This document shows, piece after piece, positions 41,689 through 48,288 of a stretch of DNA of 48,288 nucleotides. The position numbers and the translations under genes are program-made. The notes under the pieces are model-generated. The model was not told the DNA's origin. It was given only the letters and a program-made list of their open reading frames with translations, and searched no databases. Positions within the stretch are counted from its first letter, which is position 1, and each line of letters opens with the position of its first letter. The stretch is from Elusimicrobiota bacterium (GTDB lineage: Bacteria > Elusimicrobiota > Elusimicrobia > UBA1565 > UBA9628), in assembly GCA_003151975.1 (NCBI GenBank), contig PLZD01000035.1, positions 1 to 48,288 on the forward strand. The letters are read 5' to 3'.

Positions 41689-42234
41689 CTAGCGCGGGCG
41701 AAGCAGGGACGGCGACAGGACGAGTTTTTTCGCGATGAGGTCGAACTCGGGCAGGGCCTGCTCGAACGACCGCCCGACGCCCGCCAGCCGCAGGACGTAA
41801 TACGAGCCGTCGGAAGCGGCCGGCATGACGATGTAGACCTCGCGGCGCGGTCCGGCCAGTTTCTGGCCGTATTCCCCTTTGAGCTCCGCCGTGACCTCAA
41901 GCGCGATGCGCCTTGATGCGCGGCCGGCCACGGTCGTTTCTTGGTCCGACAGGACCTTCTTGATCGTGTCCTCTTTGAGCCCGGCGATGAACGCCGCGGG
42001 CGTCTTCGGCGAGTCCTTGCCGAAGGGGTAGCGCTCGAGCGCCACGCCGGTGCCGACGCCGGCGCGCCCTGGCGGACGCAGCGAGACCGCCTGCAGCCCC
42101 AGCGAGCGCTTCCAGTCGGAAGGGTAATCGAGGGCGTAGTCGCCTTTGGGATGGGCGAAGTGCGTGTAGGAGATCGCCGCCCGGGCGGAGGCGGTGCAGA
42201 GCGCTGCGGCCAGCACGGCGAACGCGGTTCTCAT
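41689..42234 (-). CDS. Secreted PsbP/DcrB-like protein
   Basis: 181 residues, ATG 42234 overlapping the upstream stop (ATGA). Signal peptide (1-20, MRTAFAVLAAALCTASARAA). The mature part has YALDYPSDWKRSLG at the beginning, typical of the PsbP/DUF1795 fold, and strands VALERYPFG, VYIVMPAASDGSYYVLRLAG at the end. Family members are small extracytoplasmic proteins of uncertain role. Partner of the HExxH protein upstream on the same mRNA. Confidence 0.75.
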   Translation of the reverse strand: MRTAFAVLAAALCTASARAAISYTHFAHPKGDYALDYPSDWKRSLGLQAVSLRPPGRAGVGTGVALERYPFGKDSPKTPAAFIAGLKEDTIKKVLSDQETTVAGRASRRIALEVTAELKGEYGQKLAGPRREVYIVMPAASDGSYYVLRLAGVGRSFEQALPEFDLIAKKLVLSPSLLRPR

Positions 42235-43814
42235 GGTAGGGCGTACTTCTTGTCGACGGGCAGATTGAGGTCGTACGGATCGCCGGAGGCGCCCTTGGAG
42301 CGCGCGTCGAGCCACTTGGCCTCCGACTGCATCCGGCGCAGGCGCAGTTCCTTGACGGTCGTCTCTTGGTCCCAGCGGCCGAACTGCTCGCGCGCGGAAG
42401 AGAGGTCCTTGGTCACGGCCTCCAACTGGTGATCGAGGTCTCGCGAGGGAGTCTTGTCCCGCGCGGCTCGAATGGAGGCTTGCTGCTTCTCGAGATCATT
42501 GACCTGGGCTTGGGCCTTCTCGCGGCGGCCTCGGGCCATCGCCAAATCCCCGACGGCGCTGGACTCGAAGTCCGGGTTCACGGTCTCGCGCAGCGACATT
42601 CGGCCTGAGAAAACGCCTTCCTCGCGGTTCGTGTAGCGCGCCGCGACCGCGTCGCGGAACTTCTGAGGACTCGCGTGGTAATCGGCCGTATAGTCCTCGA
42701 CGTCCCGCAAGACTTCGCGCGTCGAGTCGTTGAGGTTATCCTTGAGCTCGTTGTACTTGGCCGGGTTTTCCTTCTTGAGGACCTCGAAGTAGAGCACGGC
42801 GGTCTTGAAGCCCCGCATCTCGGAGTCGAGCGTGTAGTATCGGCCGGTGTACATGTCGTAGATGTGCTGGAACTCGTGCGCCAAGGTCTTGCCCACGACG
42901 ATGGGATCGGCTCCGATCACGGCGGGAGTCACCACGACTTCTTCGGGCCGGTCGTAAGGGCCCGGTTTGGCCATGCCGTAGGCTCCGGCCGGGCCTTCGG
43001 GGTCGAAATGGACCTTCTTGCCGTCCAAGAGCAGGCGCACGGTGGTCGGCAGGATGTGCTGGAGTTCCGCTTTCTGATCTCCTTTGGCGGAACTCAGGAC
43101 CTGGTACATCGCGCTCATTCCCGGCAGCGCCTCTTCCGAGACGCCGTGAGACTTCAAGAACTTCTCGTAGGACGCCTGCGTCGCCAGGGCGTTCTGGACC
43201 TCCTTGGTGTTGAGCGAGTCGAGGAAATCCTGCCGGCTCTTAACGGCCAAATAGTCGTCCGGCCTCTTAGTTTCTTCGACGATGGAGAAATCCTCTTTGC
43301 CGGACTTTCCGCCGTCGAAGATTTTCTGCCAGTCGCCGCCGATGCCGCCGATTTTCTTGGCGGTCGCGGCCAAGGCTTTTTGCGCCGCATCGATCTGGCT
43401 CTTCTGGCCGTTCTTCTGCGCGGTTTGGGCGGTCTTCAGGGCGGCGAGCACATCCTTGCCCCAGACGGCCTCGATCAGCGCTGCATCTTCCGGCGAGAGG
43501 TAGGTCTGGGTCATGACTTCCGTGAGCTTCTTCTTGAGAAAGTCCTCGTCGTCGGCCGCCCGCTTGTTGCGCGCGTCCTGGGTCAGCGCGGCCCAACTCT
43601 TCTCGGTCTCGCCTTTGAGGCCGATCTTGACCAGGTACCTTTGATAATTGAAGAAGAGCTTGTGCTGCGGATCGTCCCAGCGGACCGGTCCGGAGGCGAT
43701 CTTTTTCGGGCCGGACTCCGCCGCGGTGCCGCCGTCGGGCAAGCCGGGACTATCTTCAGCCGACGCGGCAAAGGAGAGCAACAGCAACGGGATGAGGAAA
43801 AGGTATCGGGACAT
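42231..43814 (-). CDS. Secreted protein with HExxH metallopeptidase motif and coiled coil
   Basis: 527 residues, signal peptide (1-19). ATG 43814 preceded by AGAGAGAGGT (Shine-Dalgarno-like). TLAHEFQHIYDMYTGRYYTLDSEMRG holds HExxH (His313, Glu314, His317), and Glu/Asp downstream could be third zinc ligand. C-terminal 400-490 is a coiled coil (QAQVNDLEKQQASIRAARDK). A DWQKIFDGGKSGKEDF and helical region precedes. Likely a periplasmic zinc protease or structural relative; family name not recognised. Promoter at 43838-43866. Confidence 0.8.
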   Translation of the reverse strand: MSRYLFLIPLLLLSFAASAEDSPGLPDGGTAAESGPKKIASGPVRWDDPQHKLFFNYQRYLVKIGLKGETEKSWAALTQDARNKRAADDEDFLKKKLTEVMTQTYLSPEDAALIEAVWGKDVLAALKTAQTAQKNGQKSQIDAAQKALAATAKKIGGIGGDWQKIFDGGKSGKEDFSIVEETKRPDDYLAVKSRQDFLDSLNTKEVQNALATQASYEKFLKSHGVSEEALPGMSAMYQVLSSAKGDQKAELQHILPTTVRLLLDGKKVHFDPEGPAGAYGMAKPGPYDRPEEVVVTPAVIGADPIVVGKTLAHEFQHIYDMYTGRYYTLDSEMRGFKTAVLYFEVLKKENPAKYNELKDNLNDSTREVLRDVEDYTADYHASPQKFRDAVAARYTNREEGVFSGRMSLRETVNPDFESSAVGDLAMARGRREKAQAQVNDLEKQQASIRAARDKTPSRDLDHQLEAVTKDLSSAREQFGRWDQETTVKELRLRRMQSEAKWLDARSKGASGDPYDLNLPVDKKYALP

Positions 43815-43837
43815 GGGGGGTTACCTCTCTCTAGAGG

Positions 43838-43866
43838 AGTGTAAGCCCGAGGCCGTCTTTTGTCAA
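43838..43866 (-). promoter_or_regulatory. Near-consensus promoter for the HExxH gene
   Basis: On the minus strand TTGACA (43861-43866), 17-nt spacer, TACACT (43838-43843); a short leader with AGAGAGAGGT leads to ATG 43814. It overlaps the 3' end of the YggU-like gene. Confidence 0.8.
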
Positions 43867-44096
43867 GAGGAACCGAGCAGACTGACGATCTTGCCGGGAC
43901 TCGTCGCGCCTTTGACGATGCGCAGGCGCTTGGCCGGAACGCCGAGCTCGCGCGCGAGGAGCGCCAGGATCGCCGCGTTGGCTTGGCCGTTCTCGGGCTT
44001 GGCGCGCACCCAGGCCTCGTAGGAATCCGGTCCGCGCTTTTCCAGCCGGTCCTCGCGGGCTTTGGGATGCGCTTTGACCCTGAAGAGCGCGGGCAT
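43863..44096 (-). CDS. YggU/DUF167 family protein
   Basis: 77 residues from ATG 44096; upstream in-frame extension exists (to about 44120, MGFMVECAM) and is not excluded. VKAHPKAREDRLEK and WVRAKPENGQANAAILALLARELGVPAKRLRIVKGATSPGKIVSL match the YggU/DUF167 domain (small alpha/beta protein). Family members have no established function. The ORF lies between the HExxH gene and the divergent ankyrin gene. Confidence 0.87.
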   Translation of the reverse strand: MPALFRVKAHPKAREDRLEKRGPDSYEAWVRAKPENGQANAAILALLARELGVPAKRLRIVKGATSPGKIVSLLGSS

Positions 44097-44145
44097 AGCG
44101 CACTCTACCATAAACCCCATTTTGGTAACATGTGAACCGCATCCG

Positions 44146-46449
44146 ATGAAAAGGAACAGGCTCGTTCTCGCCGTCTTCGTCGTCGCCGGCGTCGCGATTT
44201 TCGTCCATCGCGTCATCGGCCCCGTGAGAAAAGGCGGCGCGCCGCGGCTGAGCGCGCGGGAACTGCGCCAGCAGAGTCTCGTCCAAGCCGCCGCCCAAGG
44301 CGACACTCAAGGGATCGAAGAATCCTTGTCTCACGGCGCGACGCTCGACGGCCCGGATGTTTCCGGACGCACCGCGTTGGTCGCCGCGGCGGAAGCGGGG
44401 AAGAAGGAGATTCTAAACCTTCTCATTAAGAAAGGCGCCAAGATCGACGCGCCGGACGCCAAGGGCGGCACGCCCTTGGCCGCCGCGGCCGCTGCGGGGC
44501 AGACCGATGCCGTCAACGTCTTGATCGCCGCGGGAGCCGATCTCACGACCGTCGATCTCGAGCAGCGCACCGTTCTCTTCCGCGCCGCCGAGGCCGGGCA
44601 TGCCGACATCGTCAAGCTGCTCCTTAATAAAGGCGCCAAGCTCGCCACTCCCGACGCCAAAGGCGTCACGCCCCTTGCCGCCGCCGCGGCGGCTGGACAA
44701 ATCGACGCGGTGAAGACACTCATCGCGGCGGGCGCCGAGCTGAAAGCGGTAGACCTCGAGCAGCGCACGGTTTTGTTTCGCGCCGCCGAAGGCGGGAACG
44801 CGGAGATCGTCAAGCTGCTGGTCGCGAGGGGCGGAAAGCTCGAGACGGCCGACTCGCACGGCCGCACGCCGCTGGCCGCCGCCGCCGCCGCGGGCCAGAC
44901 CGAGGCCGTCAAGGCGTTGATCAAGGCGGGCGCCAAGATCGAGGCGAAAGACGAAAAGGGCTGGACGCCGCTCATGATCACCTCCGCCGACGGCCACACC
45001 ACCACGGCGCTCGAGCTCATCGCCCACGGCGCGAAGGTCGACGCGAAGGACGACAACGGCTACACTCCGCTGATGATCGCCGGCGAGAGCGGCAAGACCG
45101 AGACCGCGCTGGCCCTGATTTCAAAAGGCGCGAACATCCGCGCGACCGATAGAAAAGGCGACGACGTCCTAAAGGTCATCGAGCTCAAGGGCCAAGCCGA
45201 CACCGCGCGCGCTTTGAAGGCCGCGGGCCCGCAGGGCTCTCAGAACGAAGGCCCGATCACGCCGAAGCCCGGCGAGATGGGCCTTCCGCGCCGCGACGAG
45301 CCCGAGCTTCTGGCCGCCGCCGCGCGCGGCGACACCGACCGGGTCAAGACGCTGCTCGCCAAGGGCGCCAGCTCCGAGCAGACCAACTCGCTGGGCCAGA
45401 CCGCCTTGATCGCGGCCGCCGAGAACGGCCGGCTCGAGACGATGCGCGCTCTCATGGAGTACGGCGCCAAGCTCGAGGCCGGCACCCAGCGCGGCGGCGC
45501 CGCTCTCATGGGCATGCCGATCGTCGAAAAGCCGCAGGAAGCACCCGTCAATGAAGCGCCGCCGCCGGAACCCGTCAACGCCAAGGGCCAGACCGCCTTG
45601 ATGGCGGCGGCCGCCGCGGGCAAGCAGGACGCGGTCAAGCTTCTGCTCGCGCAGGGCGCGAAGCTTGAGGCCGCCGACGATGCGGGGCAGACGCCTTTAA
45701 TGTATGCCGCCGCCAACGACCGCGCCTTGGTGCTGGCCGACCTGCTGGCCGCCGGCGCCAAGGCCGACGCGCCGGAGTCTCACGGCTGGACGGCCCTGAT
45801 GCTGGCCAGCGCGAGGGGAGGCGTCGACGCCGCGCAAGCCTTGTTGTCGAAGGGCGCCGCCGTCGACGCGGTCAATGCGACGGGTCAGACGGCCTTGATG
45901 CTTTCCGCCGCGATGGGCGGTACGAAGGCGATCGAGGCTTTGCTCGCCAGAGGCGCCTGGATCGAGGCCCGCGATCAGAACGGGCAGACCGCGCTCATGT
46001 ACGCGGTCGCCAACGGCCGCACGGAGTCGGTGAAGGCCTTGATCGCGCACGAGGCGCACCTCGAGGCGCGCTCGACTCAAGGCCTGACCGTGCTGATGGC
46101 CGCATCCCAGGCGGGGCAGACCGACGTCGTGCAGGCGCTGCTGCAAAGCAAGCGGACCAACCTGGAAGCCAAGAACTCCGACGGCGTGACCGCGCTGATG
46201 TACGCGGCGGCCGGAGGTCATGTCGATACGATCAAGGCCTTGCTCGACCACGGCGCCAAGCTCGAGACCAAAGAGCAAAACGGCTGGACCGCGCTGATGA
46301 TCGCGGGGGCCAAAGGCCAGGCCGAGGCGGTCAAGGCCTTGCTGGCGCGCGGCGCCGACGCCAAGGCGGCCGGTGAGGACGGCAAGACCGCCGCCGATTT
46401 GGCGACCGCCTCGGGCCATCCCGAGATCGCGAAGCTGCTCTCTCCTTAA
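44146..46449 (+). CDS. Large ankyrin-repeat protein with N-terminal TM
   Basis: 767 residues from ATG 44146. Hydrophobic N-terminal segment (about 7-25, LVLAVFVVAGVAIFVHRVI) could be a signal anchor. Then about 18-20 ankyrin repeats in two blocks (50-370 and 410-765), broken by a Pro-rich linker around 375-405 and another near 465-485. Typical units: GRTALVAAAEAGKKEILNLLIKKGAKIDAPD. Several repeats are nearly identical to each other (TPLAAAAAAGQ, QRTVLFRAAE), showing recent internal duplication. Likely a periplasmic or inner-membrane protein-binding scaffold; its stop overlaps the stop of the convergent zinc-ribbon gene (TTAA). Confidence 0.9.
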   Translation: MKRNRLVLAVFVVAGVAIFVHRVIGPVRKGGAPRLSARELRQQSLVQAAAQGDTQGIEESLSHGATLDGPDVSGRTALVAAAEAGKKEILNLLIKKGAKIDAPDAKGGTPLAAAAAAGQTDAVNVLIAAGADLTTVDLEQRTVLFRAAEAGHADIVKLLLNKGAKLATPDAKGVTPLAAAAAAGQIDAVKTLIAAGAELKAVDLEQRTVLFRAAEGGNAEIVKLLVARGGKLETADSHGRTPLAAAAAAGQTEAVKALIKAGAKIEAKDEKGWTPLMITSADGHTTTALELIAHGAKVDAKDDNGYTPLMIAGESGKTETALALISKGANIRATDRKGDDVLKVIELKGQADTARALKAAGPQGSQNEGPITPKPGEMGLPRRDEPELLAAAARGDTDRVKTLLAKGASSEQTNSLGQTALIAAAENGRLETMRALMEYGAKLEAGTQRGGAALMGMPIVEKPQEAPVNEAPPPEPVNAKGQTALMAAAAAGKQDAVKLLLAQGAKLEAADDAGQTPLMYAAANDRALVLADLLAAGAKADAPESHGWTALMLASARGGVDAAQALLSKGAAVDAVNATGQTALMLSAAMGGTKAIEALLARGAWIEARDQNGQTALMYAVANGRTESVKALIAHEAHLEARSTQGLTVLMAASQAGQTDVVQALLQSKRTNLEAKNSDGVTALMYAAAGGHVDTIKALLDHGAKLETKEQNGWTALMIAGAKGQAEAVKALLARGADAKAAGEDGKTAADLATASGHPEIAKLLSP

Positions 46450-46946
46450 TATCCGCGGTGCGGCTGTTGGTACATCATGAAAATGATGTAGCCGACGGCG
46501 ATCAGCAGGACCAGGAAGAAACCCGCGCGCTGGCGCATCCGCGCTTCCGGGGTCATCACGCGCAGACCGCATTTTTGGCAGACGCCGCGGTCGGGGGTCA
46601 CCTCGCGGATCGGGCCGCGGCAGGCCGGGCAAACTCCGTCGGCCGGGCGCTCGGGCTCCTCGGGCGGCATGGATTGCGCGGGCTTCGCGTCGGCCAGCGC
46701 CGCTCCGCACTGGTCGCAAAAACGGCTGTCTCCGTCCTTCTCCACTACGGCGCCGCATTTCGGGCAGACGACGGACGGCGCCGCGTCATCGGCGATGGAA
46801 GCGCTCGCGGGAGACATTCCCGGAGGCATGTAGCCGCAGCCTTGGCACTCGGCCTGATTGGCCGAAAATCCGATGATCCAGCCGCCGCATTGGGGGCAGC
46901 GCTCGGCGTCGGGCTTGGGCTCAGGGTCTTGTTCTACCGGTTCCAT
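46446..46946 (-). CDS. Multi-zinc-ribbon protein with C-terminal TM
   Basis: 166 residues from ATG 46946. Four CxxC-type knuckle pairs: CPQCGG..CQGCGY, CPKCGA..CDQCGA, CPACRG..CQKCGL, i.e. three zinc ribbons built of six CxxC pairs. A C-terminal TM (about 140-158, AGFFLVLLIAVGYIIFMMY) makes it tail-anchored, with zinc ribbons in the cytoplasm. Leaderless-like promoter with -10 TATTCT at 46955-46960 (8 nt before ATG). Function unknown; may act as adaptor. Confidence 0.85.
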   Translation of the reverse strand: MEPVEQDPEPKPDAERCPQCGGWIIGFSANQAECQGCGYMPPGMSPASASIADDAAPSVVCPKCGAVVEKDGDSRFCDQCGAALADAKPAQSMPPEEPERPADGVCPACRGPIREVTPDRGVCQKCGLRVMTPEARMRQRAGFFLVLLIAVGYIIFMMYQQPHRGY

Positions 46947-46954
46947 GCCCTCAG

Positions 46955-46983
46955 AGAATAGCCCGTGCGGTCCCGGGCGTCAA
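46955..46983 (-). promoter_or_regulatory. Near-consensus promoter for the zinc-ribbon gene, leaderless
   Basis: Minus strand TTGACG (46978-46983), 17-nt spacer, TATTCT (46955-46960), 8 nt before ATG. The -35 box lies next to the region preceding the IS91-like transposase. Confidence 0.75.
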
Positions 46984-46984
46984 G

Positions 46985-47036
46985 CCCGTGGAACATCTCT
47001 CGTCAGAGAGTGGAACAAAATGGGGTTCTCGATCGT
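46985..47036 (+). other. Possible IS91-like left-end region with hairpin and GTGGAAC direct repeats
   Basis: GTGGAAC occurs at 46988-46994 and 47010-47016, flanking CTCTC-GTCA-GAGAG (46997-47010). GAAC is a reported target tetranucleotide of IS91. Exact element end cannot be fixed without the right end. Confidence 0.35.
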
Positions 47037-48288
47037 ATGCTCTTCATGGGAGCTTCGGTCGAGGCGGTCTGTAAGGCTTACGAGCCGCGCCGCGCGCGGG
47101 AGAGCCCGCTTTACCGGCTGGTCATCGATGAGCTGGAGAGCTGGGTCTCGGAGTCCCGCCGCGCGGAGCAAAGACCCGAGCTTTGCTCCGAGGATTCGCT
47201 AAGAGCCTTCCTGGAGTGCGGCATCCATCGCTTCGGCATGGTTCGCTTCGGCTGCAAGAAGTGCAAGATAGATCTCTTCGTGCCGTACTCGTGTAAACGC
47301 AGATTGTCGTGCCCCTCGTGCGATTTCAAACGCGCGGTCGTGGAAAGTTCTCGTGCGGCCGAGGCTCTTTTGCCGGAAGTCCCGTATCGGCAATGGGTGC
47401 TCGTGATTCCGAAACGGCTGCGCTACTTCGTGCACCGCGACAAGCGCTTGTCTTGCGAAATGAGCCGCATCTTGGGCGAACAGTTGACGAAATTCTATCA
47501 GGAGAGGACGGAATCAACGGATGATGCGGCTCCCGCGCAGACGCATGTGATCCAACGCTTCGGCTCGAAGGTCAACCTCCATGTCCATGTCCACGCGGTC
47601 GTGTCGGACGGCGTCTTCAGTTCGGAGAATGGGGAACTGAGATTTATCCCCGCACCGGTTCTTGGCCCGGAAGAGATCGCGAAGCTGAGCCGATTGATTC
47701 GGCGGAAGATTCTGTTGAGAATGCGAAGAATGCGGGCGATCCCGATCGAGGCCTTCGAAGAATTAGCGGCGAGGCCGTTGGGCGGATTTTCGTTGGACGC
47801 CTCCGTGCGCATTGAGCACGACGATCGTGCGGCGCTAGAAAGATTGCTGCGCTATGTCTTGAGACCTGCCTTATCCATCAAGAGAATGGTGTATCGCGCC
47901 GACATCCAGAAGGTCAGATATTATTTCAAGAAGGGCTGGCCTCTGCCCGGCGAGGACGGCGAGCAGATGACGCTGGAATGGACGCCGGCTGAATTCCTAG
48001 CCAAGTTCGCGCGGCTCATTCCGCCCGCGCGGATTCACTTGGTGCGCTACTTCGGGGCGTTGGCGCCGCGCTCGCCGCTCCGGCGCGCGGTGACTCTCGC
48101 CGCGCGAGAGAAGACTAATTTTCCAGAATTGTGCGGCGGCTTGGCGGTCACCGGCGTTCTTTCGGCTGAAGAAGGCGTTCTGCGGCCCGAGCGCAAGGCG
48201 GGCGGCGGGGCGAAGTCGTGGGCGGCGTGCATGCGCCGCGTGTTCGAGATCAACCCAATTTCCTGTCCATCCTGCGGCGGGACGATGA
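47037..48288 (+). mobile_element. IS91-family HUH transposase, C-terminus beyond right edge
   Basis: Open frame from ATG 47037 to the window end (417 codons, no stop). N-terminal zinc domain (CKKCKIDLFVPYSCKRRLSCPSC), then PEVPYRQWVLVIPKRLRYFVHRD, IQRFGSKVNLHVHVHAVVSDGVF with HUH His residues (HVHVH, 182-186), LGGFSLDASV and RLLRYVLRPALS, which holds the likely catalytic Tyr. Ends in a Cys motif SCPSCGGTM at the edge. Such proteins move by rolling-circle transposition. Only one Tyr is seen in the RYVLRP segment. The remaining residues are probably short. Confidence 0.9.

Overview
The window is 48.3 kb of GC-rich (by eye about 65%) bacterial chromosome, densely packed on both strands, with many 4-nt ATGA/GTGA stop/start overlaps. 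No rRNA or tRNA gene is visible, so the host is an inference. Sigma70-type promoters, Sel1/ankyrin/caspase-rich secreted proteins, many signal-peptide proteins and a remnant of a pseudopilin of the kind abundant in Elusimicrobiota suggest an environmental Gram-negative such as an Elusimicrobiota bacterium (low to moderate confidence). The block at 11.4-12.8 kb has visibly lower GC, and the right edge carries an IS91-type transposase.

Layout. 0-6 kb (minus): a signalling cluster of a Sel1-repeat membrane Ser/Thr kinase (running off the left edge), a degenerate class III cyclase-like domain and a second Ser/Thr kinase in one operon, then a histidine kinase/response regulator pair. 6-13 kb (plus): two tandem paralogous secreted Cys-rich-repeat proteins with duplicated promoters, a lipoprotein caspase, a YddG-like exporter, a low-GC HEAT-repeat protein and a truncated pilin. 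13-19 kb: a membrane protein, a DoxX-like protein, a release-factor-like/EngB/Cys-motif protein operon, an ankyrin-caspase lipoprotein, a secreted HNH nuclease with a long structured leader, and an NAD(P)-binding protein. 19-28 kb: a short RNA-like leader with promoter and terminator, a tiny Cys-rich protein and a cupin; then an RND pump, secreted proteins, a GH25 lysozyme and two class III cyclase-domain proteins (minus).

28-34 kb holds a xylose/hemicellulose locus: XylFGH ABC transporter, a secreted TIM-barrel glycosidase and, convergently, a CE7-type acetyl esterase. 34-36 kb: a Cys-motif protein paralogous to the one at 15 kb, a small membrane protein and a quinone oxidoreductase. 36-42 kb: one overlapping operon of GH15 glucoamylase, gnd, zwf and pgl, linking glucan breakdown to the oxidative pentose phosphate pathway. 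42-47 kb: a secreted HExxH protein and partner, a YggU-like protein, a large ankyrin-repeat protein and a multi-zinc-ribbon membrane protein. 47-48.3 kb: IS91-like transposase, cut by the right edge.

The most notable system-level signals are: at least ten genes whose -10 box lies only 6-9 nt before the start codon, implying frequent leaderless mRNAs; a cluster of extracytoplasmic caspase-domain lipoproteins and Cys-rich secreted proteins with repeated promoters; a promoter/structured RNA/terminator unit at 19.1 kb; a 140-nt structured leader before the HNH gene; and a paralogous pair of CPxCPL-motif proteins.
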